Origin: Metabacillus crassostreae
Lineage (GTDB): Bacteria > Bacillota > Bacilli > Bacillales > Bacillaceae
Length of the DNA stretch: 64,000 bases
Direction: 5' to 3'
Assembly (NCBI RefSeq): GCF_016908395.1
Contig: NZ_JAFBDU010000002.1
Coordinates: 372,001-436,000, forward strand
The translations under genes were made by a program, and so were the position numbers. Under the pieces are notes generated by a model, which worked only from the letters and a program-made list of their open reading frames with translations, was not told the DNA's origin and ran no database searches. Within the stretch, counting starts at the first letter, position 1. Each line of letters begins with the position of its first letter. Below are positions 63,618 through 64,000 of this stretch, piece after piece.

Positions 63618-64000
63618 TTAAGCCTTAAGCGACATTCCTTTATCTCTTCTATTAAAGAATACTTGGCTGGCAAATACTCCTAAGAAGATGATTAATCCAA
63701 CTGTGTCTGATATTCCTTCTGGATAGATTAGTAGTAACCCACCGATTAGGGAAATAGCTCGTTCAAGTATGTTTAATTTTCTCATCCAGAAACCGATAAT
63801 ACTTGCACCGATTGCAATCATTCCTGATAGTGCAGTAGCAATGACCCATAATAATTCAGTCCATGTTGTATCAATCATTAATAGCTGTGGTGAAAGAACA
63901 AAGATATATGGAATAATAAAAGCTGCAATGGCCAGCTTTGCCGAATTGATTCCGGTTCGCAATGGTTCTCCACCAGCGACACCTGCTGCTGCGAATGCTG
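63618..64000 (-). CDS. TRAP transporter large permease (fused DctM type), C-terminal fragment
   Basis: The frame is open to the window end, so the first part is missing. The visible part gives A-F-A-A-A-G-V-A-G-G-E-P then L-R-T-G-I-N-S-A-K-L-A-I-A-A-F-I-I-P-Y, a motif of the fused 4TM/12TM TRAP permeases (TAXI type), and about four membrane helices. It would take up an organic acid with a periplasmic-type receptor outside the window. It belongs to the chromosome, not to the element. Confidence 0.8.
   Translation of the reverse strand, partial: AFAAAGVAGGEPLRTGINSAKLAIAAFIIPYIFVLSPQLLMIDTTWTELLWVIATALSGMIAIGASIIGFWMRKLNILERAISLIGGLLLIYPEGISDTVGLIIFLGVFASQVFFNRRDKGMSLKA

Noticed and set aside
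1-64000. CRISPR array
   Set aside because: No series of short direct repeats with regular unique spacers was found; the repeats seen are dispersed or tandem without spacers.

Overview
The window comes from a low-GC Bacillaceae chromosome. The signs are strong AGGAGG-type ribosome binding sites, many TTG/GTG starts, CcpA-type cre boxes, YesM/YesN and LplABC homologues, and a Bacillus-type dispersed GC-rich repeat. About 51 kb is a plant hemicellulose-degradation island. About 11.6 kb is an integrative element in a tRNA-Val gene. The right edge returns to ordinary chromosome (TRAP transporter).

Region 1 (1-17 kb) is a beta-mannan locus. On the minus strand, in transcription order, lie manA, a cellobiose/mannobiose 2-epimerase, a GH130 mannosylglucose phosphorylase, a LacI regulator, a DUF624 (YesL-like) membrane protein, a sugar-binding lipoprotein, two permeases, a GH113 mannanase and the first 26 codons of a GH2 beta-mannosidase. 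A GH36 alpha-galactosidase lies divergently on the plus strand, and a large multidomain GH26 mannanase carries an LPETA surface anchor. The inferred flow is: GH26 cuts galactomannan at the cell surface; oligosaccharides enter by the ABC transporter, whose ATPase is not in the window; GH36, GH113 and GH2 trim them; mannobiose is epimerised to mannosyl-glucose, phosphorolysed by GH130, and mannose-6-P is isomerised by ManA. A shared operator-like sequence lies just downstream of the epimerase and GH36 promoters.

Region 2 (17.5-49 kb) looks like a xyloglucan locus: GH31 alpha-xylosidase (YicI type), an LplABC-type importer, the YesMN two-component system, GH42 beta-galactosidase, GH95 alpha-fucosidase, a GH3 enzyme with a CBM6-like tail, a DUF624 protein, a GH5_4-type endoglucanase/xyloglucanase with CBM_X2-CBM46 and an LPKTA anchor, a chemoreceptor, a second GH3, a membrane-anchored GH3 with circularly permuted domains, and an AraC regulator fused to a GH39-like domain. 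Cre boxes precede several of these genes. A 150-165 bp dispersed repeat occurs three times, and two decayed tRNA-Val 3'-end plus terminator modules lie behind the GH31 and chemoreceptor genes.

Region 3 (49.5-51.5 kb) holds a DedA protein and a Gfo/Idh oxidoreductase.

Region 4 (51.76-63.39 kb) is an integrative element bounded by 50-bp direct repeats (attL/attR) of the 3' part of tRNA-Val(GAC). It has a tyrosine integrase, an excisionase-like HTH protein, paired arm-site repeats at both ends, a helicase-like protein with a hairpin/iteron-rich non-coding region, a serine recombinase and a likely defence cargo: an ABC/AAA ATPase, a PD-(D/E)XK-like protein, a multi-spanning membrane protein and a HEPN-motif protein. 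No capsid, conjugation or CI-type repressor genes are seen. This cargo is the best candidate for an undescribed system. All functions are read from sequence motifs; no database search was run.
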